A stretch of 64,000 nucleotides of DNA from Holothuria scabra (GCA_037179385.1 CM074187.1:47898879-47962878); one strand, 5' to 3'; positions 36,863 through 49,657 are shown, numbered from the stretch's first letter. Numbers and translations: made by a program. The notes: generated by a model not told the origin, from the letters alone.

Positions 36863-37130
36863 CAAGGACAGTCAACTCTAACCCCAAACTACAATTTTTG
36901 TAGTGGTCCCCAGAAATTCAATCGGCACAGCTCTGTAGCTCATATTACACAGCCTGTACTGTATTTAGGGTGTTTTAATTAGATAGGGTGTTTGTATACT
37001 CACCCTGAAACAATAAATTGAGATTGTGTCTAGGTGAGGATGAGTTTTAGACAGTAGTGGGAAGGGCTTAAGTTGGTAGGTTAAGTTAGGAGAATTGGAA
37101 CTGTTTGGATTGAAAGGATTAGCCCTTTAA
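36863..37130 (+). mobile_element. MITE family B copy
   Basis: Left TCAAGGACAGTCAACTCTAA then CCCCAAACTACAATTTT; right ACTGTTTGGATTGAAAGGAT then TAGCCCTTTAA. Internal CTCATATTACACAGCCTG, GAGATTGTGTCTAGGTGAGG and GATGAGTTTTAGACAG match the family. Confidence 0.85.
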
Positions 37131-37904
37131 GGTAAAATGTGTTGAACCTTAATATCTAAAACAGAGGTGCCAACTCTCCCTGATTTTCAGGAAGGCTCCC
37201 TGAAAATTCAAGGATTTTTGTCCATTCCAGGTAGCAAAAATGACAACCTCCCTGATTCAAGAAAGTTTTTCCCTCATTAAGTTGCATGTAGTTCTAAAAA
37301 AAGCTCCCTGATTCCTGTGTGAAACCTCCCTGATTTTTGGAAGGAAATGTTGGAATCTCTGCAGAAAGGTCTTTTTCAGTATTCTTTACTTCACAAAATC
37401 GATTTTGAATATTTTCATGTTGCTCACTGCTGAGAAAGTCATCAACAGTTAACCTTCAAAGTGGTAAGTGTGTCTATAAGATAAAATATTGTTTAGTTGG
37501 ATTTTCATATTGCAATGGACATATTAGTCTTCAGTGTTCTAAGTGGAAATTATTTGTGTGGGTTGGTAGTTAGGGTTCAGTTAAATTATTTGCTCTAAAC
37601 TTTTTTTTTTTGTAAGCATATGTTTCCATATGTTCTCAAATGGTTGCCAAATCAAATTGCAGTGCTTTTTTGTAATCTCACCAATCTATCTGTGGTACTT
37701 AAGGTGTTTGACAATATCTTATAAATAACTAAAGAAACAAGAAATCTGTAGATAAAGTGCTAAGACCAATCTATTTGCTACACTCTAAAGTTATGGAGGG
37801 CTCAGTTTTTAATGATTTTTTCCTGCCCAAGATTTTGTCTTTGTGTAATATATTTATTTCATCCCAAAACTTGTTGTAGCGTATTTTGATTTTACTGCTG
37901 TCTG

Positions 37905-38120
37905 ACGTGTGTACTCTAATAAACGCCCCCTCTCTAATAAATGCTCCCTTGATTTTTATGAGACATTGCATGATGTGAAACTGAAATCCCCAGAGGTCTC
38001 CTTGTCACAAAATCACATAATTTTGAAAATGACTCACAGCTTCTGAGCTCATTCAAGTAACATTTCTTGACAGAAAATTTGACTGTAGTAAACATAACCC
38101 TAATGAATTTTTATGTCTTA
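37905..38120. mobile_element. TATTTACTCTA-family element, truncated copy
   Basis: TGTACTCTAATAAACGCCCC followed by CTCTCTAATAAATGCTCCC matches the left end of 32055-32392. The following GTGAAACTGAAATCCC and CACAAAATCACATAA also resemble it in order. The right terminal repeat is not visible. Confidence 0.6.
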
Positions 38121-39016
38121 GAGTGTTTGTTTGATTAGATATTGTGTATATGTATAGAAATACTCCAGTATAATTTCATCACTTATAAATTTGTGCATTA
38201 AATAGATGTTACTGAGAGAGAGGTGTTTATTGAAAATTTGAGACATTATCACATGTTACCAGTTGGATGGCAAAAATGACCTTTTTAATGATGGACAACT
38301 AGGCTAAAATCTTCTTTTGTAAAAAACGGGCAGAAACTCTAATCATTGGTCTGAGTACTAGGAGTTGGTCCAGAAATGAAACATGTGAAAAGAAAATTGA
38401 GAAAAAACAGGGGAGGAGATCAGCTGGACTAAATTTGAAAAACAGAGCAGCAGTGTGCAGAAATAATTTGGATGACTTCAATATTTATGGAGTCAGATGC
38501 CCTACTCTAAAAGATGAATTGGAGCACAGTGGAGTTGTGATCCTTATAACCACACCATAACTGATACAGGAACCAACAGTTGCAGCCATTGATAGCATAT
38601 CACTTATTTACTTGTGTATGAGTGTGTATTCTTGGAGTTATACCTATGATATAGTGGGGTAGGGTGTAGGCTAAGGGGCTGCCAATGTTTAAAATCACCA
38701 TAAGATATGGATTCGTTAAATATTAGTTGCTAATCTTGTGTTGTACCTCAAATCTAAAATTTCAAAAATACATGTATTACAGAGCATGAAAAAATGAATT
38801 CAAGCTGTTGAACCCCCATCTTCATAGGATGCTCATGAGTAAAGATATACCATGTTGAAGTTTATTCACATAATTTAAAGTGTTACATTGTGCAATATTT
38901 TGTGATGTCATGTACAACTCAATTTACAATCTTTGTAGTTCTTTGTTTTTCTGAAAGTTTCTGCATCTTGTACTGATATTTGATAGCACTCTTACTCTCA
39001 AGGGGTGATGTAATAA

Positions 39017-39322
39017 TTAAAGGTAGTCATTCGTCACCCTAAACTACAGTTTCAGTATACATATATCAAAACTCTCAATTGGTACAGCTCTTTGATTGGC
39101 ATCACATTCAAGCAATGCATCATAGCTGAATTACACAGCATGGGCACTGAGAGTGTCTTGATTACACATTATGGACTTGTATGGCCACTGGGACAAGCCA
39201 TGAAGCAATAAACTAGGATTGTGTCTGGATAAAGATGAGTTTTAGATAAATGTGGGAGGGGCTAGAAGTAAGGAGGTTGGGAGAATTGGAACTGTATGGG
39301 AAGATGAAAATATGCCTTTAAG
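39017..39322 (+). mobile_element. MITE family B copy
   Basis: Left TTAAAGGTAGTCATTCGTCA then CCCTAAACTACAGTTT; right GAACTGTATGGGAAGATGAA then AATATGCCTTTAA. Internal CAGCTCTTTGATTGGCATC, ATTACACAGCATGGGCACTG and GATTGTGTCTGGATAAAG. TTAA bounds both ends. Confidence 0.85.
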
Positions 39323-39567
39323 CACTTTCTATACAACATGCTATGGAAGCAAACAGGAAGTGTTCAAGGTTATAGAAACAAAGCAGGTTATATGAGTTTT
39401 ACAACAAAAGTGTCACAAAGTATTGTGCAGTATACTATTTTAATTGAATAAATTTCAATCTGAGCAATGGAACAAGCTATGACAATGGGAGTTGGATGAA
39501 TAAGATTAATTTGCAACCTCTATAATATATACTTACAAAATTCTAGACTTGAGGTGCACTTTACGAC

Positions 39568-39575
39568 TTAAATAG
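39568..39575. repeat. Left target-site duplication of the hAT-like element
   Basis: TTAAATAG, immediately before the element. It is identical to 42519-42526 immediately after it. Eight bases is the hallmark duplication length for hAT elements. Confidence 0.85.
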
Positions 39576-42518
39576 TAGGGGTGCACCGGATATCCGGTCC
39601 GGCCGGATTATCCGGCCGGATAATGAAAAAATATCCAGTTCTGGTTCCGGCCGGATTTTTTTTAAAATCCGGCTGGATTTTTCGGTAAACTTGGGTAGCA
39701 TCATATACATGATCTGAGTTAAAGCAAACATGAACACTAAAGGAACTGTCACAGAATTAATTTAAAGTTCATAAATGATAGCTTATCAGTGCATGTTATA
39801 AAAAATTATAACATTTGAACACCTTTATTTAGCCCTTAAAAATGACTGAACCAAACAGGCAACAAAGTTATAAAAGTAACTGACTTACATGTACATGTAA
39901 CAAATATGACTTCTAATTACTCCAACTGTGTGAATTAAAGGGAATGGATGAAAAAGCTTTCATGCAATTTAAATAAGTCTACTGCAGTGCACAGTAGTAC
40001 TGTACAAATTGGATAATCCATATTACAGTTGTACCTGAGTCGCATCATTCAAGGCAGTGTTTCAGTTGAATTGCATTGGGTTGTCTACAAATACACACTT
40101 AAACACATCACTTTACTTTTCTTTACTTTTTAACACATACTTGCCCATTAAAGTTGTTTAGTATGTACAAGGGTCATTCCTTGCCAGATCAACAAATTTT
40201 CATTAAATTCCCCAGGTGACCATCTCAGATTTTGATGATTTTCACATATTATGTTGCTGCATAGGCAAAAAGAGCACCCTGAAATTTGGGGCCCGTAGCT
40301 AAAGGGGTTTGAGAGTTACAGCCTTCTAAAGTATTGCATAATACCATATTTTCATGCTAAATGTTGCTTTTGAGTTTTTTCATGAATTTGAATGCTGATA
40401 ACTTTTCATACGAAAGAGGTATAAGACCCAAATTTGATAAATGAGATGTGTGGTGATAATATAAATATAAACTGATTTCATATTAGAAGTACTTTGCTGC
40501 TTTTTGGATATGTGGCCCTCAAAAATGGGTATAGCACTGTACAAAACCATACAGTAGTCAATACTGCAGTGACATAAGAAATTCAATATTGATATGAATA
40601 TTTCTTAAAATTCTACACCCTTGGTACCCAGGCCTCTATTTCTATCTTTGCATTCTGGGGTATGGATGGTGTAATGCTACCTTTTCCCACAATTGTATCT
40701 TGTTTGGTTGTGAAGATATGGGCCCTTGAATATAGTGTTCTGTGATACTTTGAAAGTGTACAGTATTAGCAAAGAATGCCTCTGGATACCCAACTTTTGG
40801 TGTTTATTTCCCAAAAAGTAGAAGATTAGAAGGAGTTAAATTTGTTGTGGTTGTGCAAATGATCTCTTGCTATGAGTGCAATCAGAAACATCTCTGATGG
40901 AATATTTACATTTTGTATTAAAGGGCTCAAAGGCCCCTAGTACATCCTTTAAGTAGGCCACAGGGGCCATTTTCATCCTGTAATTTGACCTTGAAGGAGG
41001 TAAATACACACAAATTAAATTCTTAGATCATTAGCATCAGACTTGTTTCCTTCCATGGTGGAAGTTTCAAATCTGTGCATAATTGTCCTCAGGGTCAACC
41101 ACCTCTCCGAAGGAGGGCCCCTTTTTTGAAAATTTCCCTGGGACCAAGTATAGACCCTTGCCAAATCTTTGTTCTAGATATCCATGTTGTAATACTTACT
41201 CTTGCTTGTAGTGAAGTGACCAAATTTTTAATGAGGTATAACATTAGGGCCCTTTGGGTTATTGGTAGTGGGCCAATGTGGTCCCATAAATTTGAAAAAA
41301 TGCTACTTGGAAGTGAAAAATTGCATTTTTGAGGGCCTACATGTCCAAAAAACAGCAAAGTACTGCTAATCTGAAATCAGATCATATTTATATTGCCACC
41401 AGACATATCATTTATCAAATTTGGGTCTTACACCTCTTTCATATGAAAAGTTATTAGCATTCAAATTCATGAAAAATCTCAAAAGTAACATTTGGCATGA
41501 AGATATGGTATTGCGCAATACTTTTTAGAGGGCTGTAACTCTCGAACCGCTTTAGCTATGGGCCCCAAAATTTCAGTGTGTTACTTTTGTCTATGCCGCA
41601 CCATAATATGTGAAAATCATCAAAATTTGAGGTCACCTGAGGACCTTTTGTTGAATTGGCATGGAATGACCCACAAGCAGGAAATGTGTTTCATCTTGAA
41701 TTTCAGAAGACATTACTCATTACAAATTAAAGTTGCCTATGGGGTCACTATCAATGTTTTCTGTCCCTAATAATTAGTTACACACACTTAAGTATACACA
41801 ACATGATGTTGTCAAACATGATACGTAATGTCAGAATGTGTGATATATCTCTGCCAAAAAATTATTTATGACAAATGTGCCTCAGTATTTAGATATCATA
41901 GCATACAAACTAGAAATGGTGTATAAAACAATGGTGCTGTGAATAGTTAAAAACCTGAACCCTAGAGTCTTTTTCCAGTACATAAAGTCCATTCAATAAT
42001 CACTATCCAAGGACTCTGTTTGCCTAGTATTACTGGTCTACATAATTTGTACAATTTTTTTGAACAAGTGGTGATGTACTGAAGTTCAAAAAAAACAAAC
42101 TGATATGAAAAACAACTTTCAAGATTTTCTCATGAGTTTTCTCTACAAATACTCACTTGGGAAGGGAAAATACAAAGAGCTCTTACTGTACTTGACCCCT
42201 TTTGCTACAGTTTTGCTGTACTTCTGCAGGAACACTGTTTTTCATGCCTTTTTTCTATTATACTGAAATTTTTGGTTAAAAAAATTAGGTAATACACTTG
42301 TACAACACTTGAAGACAAATTTATAGACATACTACCATTATTCCTTCACAAATATTATGTTACAAAGCAGTAAACTCCTATCCCACAGCTTCTCTGCTAT
42401 TCTAAATTTCTCTTTGTTCATCTGCATTGCAAAAATCCGGTTCCGGCCGGATTTCAAGTTGGTTCCGGCAAAATCCGGTTCCGGCCGGATCCAAAATTTT
42501 GGATCCGGTGCATCCCTA
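39576..42518. mobile_element. Non-autonomous hAT-like element, 2943 bp
   Basis: The termini TAGGGGTGCACCGGAT and ATCCGGTGCATCCCTA are inverted copies with one difference, and the element is bracketed by a perfect 8-bp direct repeat TTAAATAG. The TAGGGRTGCACCG end is a known hAT-type terminus. Both sub-terminal regions are crowded with TCCGGCCGGA palindromes, of the sort hAT transposases bind. No open frame in it resembles a hAT transposase, so it would need one supplied in trans. A second foldback element is nested inside (40171-41672). The perfect duplication suggests a relatively recent insertion. Confidence 0.85.
40171..41672. mobile_element. Long-arm foldback element nested in the hAT-like element
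   Basis: Arms of about 280-310 bp (40171-40480 and 41390-41672) are imperfect inverted copies. The left end GGGTCATTCCTTGCCAGATC and the right end, in reverse complement GGGTCATTCCATGCCAATTC, match at both tips. Further matches include CATTTATCAAATTTGGGTCT, GAATGCTAATAACTTTTCAT-type words and GGCCCCAAAATTT. ACAA lies just outside both ends and may be a short target duplication. The central 900 bp includes frames at 41075-41358 without a recognisable domain. Confidence 0.75.
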
Positions 42519-42526
42519 TTAAATAG
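42519..42526. repeat. Right target-site duplication of the hAT-like element
   Basis: TTAAATAG, identical to 39568-39575. Confidence 0.85.
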
Positions 42527-45451
42527 TCCATGCGAGATGCATTTGTCTGGCACAAACCTTGAAAACTTGAATATCCTGGACATTAGAAAATAAAATCTTC
42601 TTTTTTTTTCGGGGGGGGGGGGGGAATTTAATTCAGATTTTATAAAGGTGTGGTTGTAATGAATTGGTAATACAAGTTCATTTTTTTGTCATTATTTACT
42701 CTTCAATGACAAGAGTAGATATTGTTAAAATCTAAAGTTAATGTAGCCCTGTTAGAACTATAAATTCTCATCGCAAAAATTTCAAACTTTGACTTTTTAC
42801 CAATTTGGTGAAATTTAAAACGTGACAGTCGCAGCAGCCAGTCCCTCTGTTTACGTGAAATTTGACGGATGAATCCAGGTGTATCCTTTTCCACAGAAAT
42901 CTTTCCCTTTCAAAAATAGATGATAATCATGTTCCCCAAAAAAGTGGGAAGAAAAAAAATTCAGCACACACTCCTTTCACAGTATCACCACTGGGAGTAT
43001 CTTTCTGCAACTTCTCATTCCGAACTTGTCAGGAAGGTCCTATTCAGTTTAGACTTCAATAATAACAGGCCTCTTGCATTTTCTCTTATCAGTGTCAGAT
43101 AATTTCTTCTTGCCAAAAATATTCACCATTCAACAAATGGAATTACATCTGTGTTTGTTTTTGTCTTGGCTCTTTTTATAGACTGTTTGCTTTGCTCTTC
43201 TTGAAATTTTCATCCCATTGTCAATACCGAAGTATCTCCAATATGAAAAGCAATCTTATTTTCAAGATTTTAAGTGGGGCAGCTAGCTTTTTTAAAACCA
43301 AACACACCTATTTTCTTCAAAGTTGCTAATTATAACTTTCTTGAAATGAAAAAAAAGGCTAGAGATTTTTTTTTTTATTTTATTTTTTTTTTTCGTGTCT
43401 TTTGGTTTATATCCATTGAGACCTCTTTTTAGCTGTCTTTGTTTTTTTTTTTTTTGTTTTTTTGACCTTTTATTCTTTATGATGAAATTTGGGTGTTTGC
43501 TTTGCTAAAATAAATCTTTGTGCCTGATTAAAATGGGGACCTTCAATTCTAGAGGAATGATCAGAAAATGTTTGGGAGACTAAGAAAACTATTTTTTTTT
43601 TTTTCAAATGTGGCATTTTTGGTACATTTGATCATTTATCAGCATTTAGATACAACTTTTGGAATTATTCACTTAAGGGGCATACCTTCAGTTCATTGCT
43701 TGTACCATTAGTATTACATTACCGTTTTAGGGTATTTTCCTATTAATAATATTTATGAAAGTGAATGTCTTTTGGGTGTGAAAAATAAAAATTTCTCATT
43801 GAAATCTGCTGTTTTTAAAGACTTTACCAAATGTTTCTGTTACTTTAAGCATACATCTTTCAATTTACCCCCTCTCCCCCCTCCCCCTTCCCCATCCAAC
43901 CATCCTAACCCACCTCTATGGAAAGTTAATTGTGTTCATCAAAAGAAGGTAAATTATTATTTGGCCCAACCTTTTAGAAACAATTTTTCATTAGCAAAAT
44001 ATTTTAAACCATAATTGAATAGCTGGCAAAGGCAATTGACTGCATTTCTAAGCCTGAAGACTTGAGATAAGCTTTATGTTCCTTTGGTCAGAATTATTTT
44101 GTTTGTTTAAGAGTGTTTAACGAAGTATTGATGAGAATTCATTTGTTGCTGTTTAGCAGTGATAAAGGTACAGACAGTCTATGAGCAGTGCGGTCAAAAT
44201 TGTCAATAGTTGAAAGAAAGTTTTCAGAAGTTTTGTATATTAATGAGGGTAATGTAACTTGCTTTCTGTCCCCAATATTAATGAAAAGACCTTCAACATA
44301 ATTTGTTTTTCAGTTGTCCATCTTTATCACAGCCCTTATTGATGAATACTTGTCTATTCTTACATCAATTAGACTTAACCGACATGTGTCGTGGTTTTGC
44401 CAAGCTACCTATTTCAGGAAGTTTGTTTGTAAATATGTCGCACGTAAAAAGGGTTGGATATGACATCAAAGGAGTTGTTTGTCTCAGTCATGTTATAAAT
44501 GACAATCACAGCAAAAGCATTGCAAAGAATGACGTGAATGGAAAGAAGGCCAGATATTACATCAGTCACACTACACCTCTCCATTATACAGTAATTGTTG
44601 CCTACGTTAGAATGAGACAGGGCTTCTGCTATCTGCCCTGTAAACTGTAGTGTCATCAAGGTCTTTTCAGTTTGTCTATTGTACCAGCTATAGCCGGGAT
44701 ATTGCTGACTAAATCCAGCATGAATGGATGGTTTAACACTAAAAATACCCATTGTGGGCCATTTTCCTGTAGGCAAACAGTGTCATCCTTTTTTGAGGAC
44801 ATAACAGACATTTTTTTCTTTTTTTGATTATCTAGTCACTCCAATTGGTATCGTTTCAATGTTAGCTGGAAGCATTAACCAGTGTTGAAATTTCCCAATC
44901 ATCAGTGATCCATTTACGTCAGATGTTTCACACCTAAGCTAAACAGGTGAAAAAATCATCTGTAAATATTCTGTTTGGGCTGACATCAATATCAACGTCA
45001 CACAGACTCTGTTTACTATCTAACAGCCTGTAGGTTTAAACTCATTTTGATAAACAAGTAGGAACACGAATTGAACTGCAAGGTTTCAAAACAGAGCTTT
45101 GCTGTGTCCATGGATTAGACAAGTTGGTTTGTTTGCTGCTATTAACAGGATTACAGGATTTGGTGCTTGTCTGATAGCAAGGCAGTCATGTGTAACAGAC
45201 AAGTCTGAAAATCAATACTTCTGAACTCCAGTGAATCTTGCCTTTCATAAGACTTATTTAATTGATTATACCAAAAGCTGTAAGGGTTAATATCACTTCC
45301 TGGTGTTCTGCTGTGGAGTCCATTTCAAGGTTTGTTTCCTCTGTACTTTTTTGTATTAATATCAGAGCATTGGTGTACAGGATAGTGAAAGTATCCAAGT
45401 ATAAAGTGAGTTTCTATCTCTTCAAAAATTGGATTGCTCATGTTTCTCACT

Positions 45452-45716
45452 TTAATGGTCAAGAGCAGTCACCCCTAAGGTACTTTGAAGCAACAGCTGA
45501 ATATCACAATTTCCTTTTTATTCCTCTTCACACTATCTTTTGTAATATCTTAGGACTTCAGTATTGCACATTCAAGGTAAACCAAGCAGTAGCTCTTAGT
45601 AACTTTAACATTTGAGGGCAAAAAATATTGTCATATGACTCTCAAGAGCCAATCATAAAACAGGACAATCTGCTACACTACTTCAAGTTGGGGGAACTGC
45701 TCTTTACCTTTAAAGG
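45452..45716 (-). mobile_element. MITE family A, copy 4 (antisense)
   Basis: TTAATGGTCAAGAGCAGTCA then CCCCTAAGGTACTTTGAAGC, AACAGCTGAATATCACAAT, AATATTGTCATATGACTCTC, CCAATCATAAAACAGGACAA, ending GGGGAACTGCTCTTTACCTT then TAAAGG. It directly abuts the next copy in the opposite orientation. The 117-codon frame at 45262-45615 is largely this repeat. Confidence 0.85.
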
Positions 45717-45972
45717 TCAGGATTAGTCATCCCAAATTGAAGAAGTGTAGTAGACTATCCAGTTTCAAGATTGGCTGTTGGGAGTCATGTGACAGTTTTG
45801 TTTTTCTCTTCAAACGTGAAATTTACCAGAAATAACTGCTTGTTTACCTTGAATATGCGATAGTAAATTTATAAAATGTAATGAAAGATGCTTTGAAGAG
45901 AAATAAGATGAAAATTGTATCATTTAGCTTTTTCTTCAAAATAAGTTTGGGGGGACTGCTCTTTACCTTTAA
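45712..45972 (+). mobile_element. MITE family A, copy 5
   Basis: TAAAGGTCAGGATTAGTCAT then CCCAAATTGAAGAAGTGTAG, AGACTATCCAGTTTCAAGAT, GAGTCATGTGACAG, and the end GGGGGGACTGCTCTTTACCT then TTAA. Together with copy 4 it makes a roughly 520-bp inverted repeat. Confidence 0.85.
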
Positions 45973-46120
45973 CTGTTTGTACCTCAATTTGAGTGTAACA
46001 AGACCAGGTTAGACTATTGTAGCAAGGAAGTTTTACAAGAGGAAATTCCCTAATGAAAGTAAAGTAGCAATTTGTATCTGCAAAAATGAATTACAACACT
46101 CTGGCTCTCTTGTTAGAGAA

Positions 46121-46379
46121 TTAAGGGCAAGAGCAGTCATCCCAAATTGGAAGTACTGTAGTACACTACCCTATTTTATGATTGGCTGATGGGTGTCATG
46201 TGACACCATTTTTTTCTCTTCAAATGTGAAATTTACAAACAACTGTTTGGTTTACCTTGAATATGCAATAGTAGAGTCATAGAATGTAATGAAAGATACT
46301 CCGAAGAGAAATAACATGAAAATTGTGTTATTTTGCTTTTTCTTCGAAGCAAGTTTGGGGGGGACTGCTCTTTACCTTT
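46121..46379 (+). mobile_element. MITE family A, copy 6
   Basis: TTAAGGGCAAGAGCAGTCAT then CCCAAATTGGAAGTACTGTA; GATTGGCTGATGGGTGTCAT; the end GGGGGGGACTGCTCTTTACC then TTTG. It is closely similar to copy 5, including the unusual CTCTTTACC terminus, so the two probably derive from one subfamily. Confidence 0.85.
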
Positions 46380-46482
46380 GGGCTTCAAGTTAAATGCATT
46401 TATTATGCATAGAACCATTTCTAGATCACACATTTACAGAAAGTATTGAGATCCAGCAGTAACTCTTTTTAAGTTCTTTTTT

Positions 46483-47210
46483 GATTCCTTGCCGAAGGCA
46501 GGCAAGGAATCTATGCGATGGTGATGTCGTGTGTGTGTATGTGTGTGTGTGTGTGTGTGTATGTGTGTGTGTGACGCCTGCTTGTAAACACGATATCTCA
46601 AGAACGGTAACCCCCAGGGATCTCAAACTTGGCATGTAGATTGTCCACATTGAGTAGATGGTCCCTATTTTTTTTGGTAGAGGTCAAATGTCATTTGGGG
46701 TCACCAGAGGTCAAAATGTAAATACCTTGGAAATTGCTTGTAAACACGATATCTCCAGAAGGAAAAATGTGAGCAATCTGATACTTACCATGCTGATTGT
46801 CCCTATTGAGTAGATGGTCCCTATTGTTTTTGATGGAGGTCAAAGGTCATTTGGGGTCACCAGAGGGAAAAAGGTCAAAACCTTGTAAACACTGTATCTC
46901 AAGAAGGGTAAATGTGAGGGATCTCATACATAGCAGGTGGATTGCCCAAATTAAGTAGATGATCGCTATTATTTTTGGTGGAGGTCAAAGGTCATTTGGG
47001 GTCATCAGAGATGAAAAGCTCAAAAACTTGTTAACACCATATGTCAAGAAAGGTAACTGCCAGGAATCTCATATTTACTAAGTGGAATGTCCATATTGAG
47101 TAGATGACCCCTATTGTTTTTATTGGATGTCAAAGGTCATTTGGGGTCATCAGAGTTCAAAACATCTAAACCTTGCAAACACTACATCTCAAAAGAGTAT
47201 ATAACTGTTG
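46483..47210 (+). repeat. GT microsatellite plus 145-bp tandem array (part 1)
   Basis: A palindrome (GATTCCTTGCC / GGCAAGGAATC) is followed by a GT run at about 46529-46574 and then by five tandem units. Unit starts marked by AACAC(G/T)ATATCTC-like words lie at 46586, 46742, 46887, 47032 and 47177, a spacing near 145. Each unit contains GATCTCA(T/A)A, TTGAGTAGATGGTCCCTATT and GAGGTCAAAGGTCATTTGGG then GTCA(C/T)CAGAG. It is non-coding. Confidence 0.85.
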
Positions 47211-49287
47211 AAGTTAATATCCATGAGCGGTTAGGGTGAAAGGGTAAGAATAATTTGGCATGGGTAATGTAATAGGCATAGGGTATATAATTTTTTTGGA
47301 ACAGTTTATTAACTTCACTATGTAAATTCTGTAGTGAGGTAATTTTGAAAATGTATTTGTAAAGTACTGAAGCAAACTCATAGGAAGAAGGTCTAAGGTG
47401 CACAAAAAGGCACATCACATGGTAGTTACTGTACAGTATGTTGATTCTGGCATGAAATTGTGCCCTGTTATTACATTAAGTTCCAAGTATTAATACATGA
47501 AAAAGTGGGCAGAGCAAAATATAAAATCTTAAAAGGCAAAATCTGTTCATCAGACTGGCATACATGCTTCAATGCTCATGGGTATGCTGATTTTGCAGCC
47601 ACAAGTAAATAGATTTTTATGAAACTGATGTGGAACATGTGAGTTTAAACAGTCTGTATAAGGGTCATTTAGGGACAGGAAAATATTAGAAGATGCTTCT
47701 ATGCACACTAAGTAGATGACTGATGTGGAACTTCATAAGTATAAACTTTGAACAGAGAGTACTCTGTGTGATGCCCAAGAATCTCTTTTATAACATACCT
47801 ACATTGCTTTTTCAATAACCTTAAAGAAAACCTAAAGAAAACATTAAATTTAGTGGCAAAAAGTGCTAATATTTTACAAACCTTGTGCCTACTGTCCTCA
47901 TGAGGACATGTGCATGCAAGCATGCATTAATTGGAAGTGGGAATTGATTTATTAGATATACCACAGTTAATTAGTTTTACAAAAAAGAACCTAACTTACA
48001 CTGATCATTTGGTATCAAATACCCTTCAGCGCACATGAACTGTCATTGCCTAATAGAGTGAATCAAATTGTGACTGACCCATTCTTTGCCATTTGGTCAC
48101 AGTTATCTGGCCCAATTTTTCACAGTTGACTGCCAGTTATCCCCACAGTGTCCTGAAGGATTACCTCATACAAACATACAGCTCAATTGACTTAAGCTTT
48201 TAACTGTATAAGTGGTGTTAATTGACTCTTATAAACCCCTTGAAGAAAGCTTATTTTTATCTCAGTACATAACCACAACAGCCCATTGTTTGTATATACT
48301 CCTATTTCCTGCCATTCCCTGCAGGCATTCAGTACTCTATTTGTGGTCAAAATGTCATACCTCCATGAAAGTCACACCTCTGCTAAATCCAGCATAAAAT
48401 AACTGTCCACATTATCTTGTCTCATCTGACCACAAATAAAAGTTGTTTGCCTAGCCATTGTCTGGAGATGGAGAAGTTCATGTACACTGATCAAGTTTCT
48501 AAACTGAAAGTCATCTTAGAAATACTGTAGATTGACACCCTTCAGAAATTAGTGTCTTTACATAGAAGCTGGTGGAATTGAACAAATAGTGTGTTTGTAT
48601 AAGGAATTTTGTTGAACACAACTTTAAACATTGGTGTCTGTCTAGATTGGTGTTTCTGCTTTACAGTTTCAATATGCTCTACAGTGATTATTTGTCACTT
48701 AGTTTCATTCTAGAATTTGTTTTAAATTTTTGATAGCATAAAATGTATCAGCATACTACTTGCCTCATCTCTGCATATATCTGGATAACCGCACCAAAAA
48801 AGTAACCCCTGTGTGAAGGATTATATAGTTATGTCAAATATCATCATCGAGTGGGAATTCTTGTCTCACATTTCATTTTTGTCCATGTCACTTTCCCCCC
48901 CCAAAAAAAAAGTGTACCATAAAGCTTAATGCATAGAACCATTGCTTCAAGATTACCCTTTATGACACTTTTCAAAAAGTATTAAGATTTTATTTTGCAT
49001 TGCTGCTGTCGTTTAAAAGTTGTTCAGGTAATAAGAGCAAGCATAATATTGTATACTGTGTATCAAACAAGGAAAACTTGTACTGTATGTTATGCTGTAC
49101 CTACAGTATAAGTAGACAAAAGGCGAATTAAAAGTCTTGTTAAATTATGGATTAATAGGGATATCTGCTTTTGTTAATTTGCAAAGGATACCATAGACAA
49201 TGGGTGGGGCATTTCCCCCATGAAGCAAAAATTGCCTTCAGTAATAGCCAAGGTTACACATCTCGGTTCAGATGTCTCTTTAGGCTT

Positions 49288-49657
49288 GGTCTCACATACC
49301 CCGCAACACCCAGTGTTAACTCATGTTTACAATCAGACAAAACCACAGGCTAACCCCGTGTTTTCCAGTCTGTGTTCTCATGTACCCAGTGTTTCGTTGA
49401 TTGGATAGTGTTACCATAGTAACGAGGCCAAATATGTCACACACCGATTACAGCAAAATGTAAGAAAATACCTGTCATCAGTGCCATAAATACCTGTGAC
49501 CTTGCTTGATTAAAACAAACACGATGTTTAAAACTGCTTAACCCTGCAATTTGAGGTGGATCGAAATTTAAACACCGACCCTGCGTTAACCCGCGTTCCC
49601 ATGTTACTCGAGCGTGAGGTAATACAGTGTTACCTCAAGCGCGGGGTATGTGAGAAC
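49288..49657. mobile_element. Inverted-repeat element (CTCACATACCCCGC ends)
   Basis: Left GGTCTCACATACCCCGC (49288-49304) and right GCGGGGTATGTGAGAAC (49641-49657) are inverted with one mismatch. Internal words CAGTGTTAAC, GTGTTCTCATGTACCCAGTG and ACAGTGTTACC echo the ends. It is about 370 bp. The short frames at 49171-49408 are incidental. Confidence 0.7.

Noticed and set aside
44303..44776. Overlapping open frames on both strands, 115 and 120 codons
   Set aside because: Neither translation shows a recognisable domain or typical codon pattern; overlap on both strands is common by chance in AT-rich intron sequence.
45262..45615. 117-codon open frame
   Set aside because: Most of it is the antisense MITE A copy at 45452-45716.
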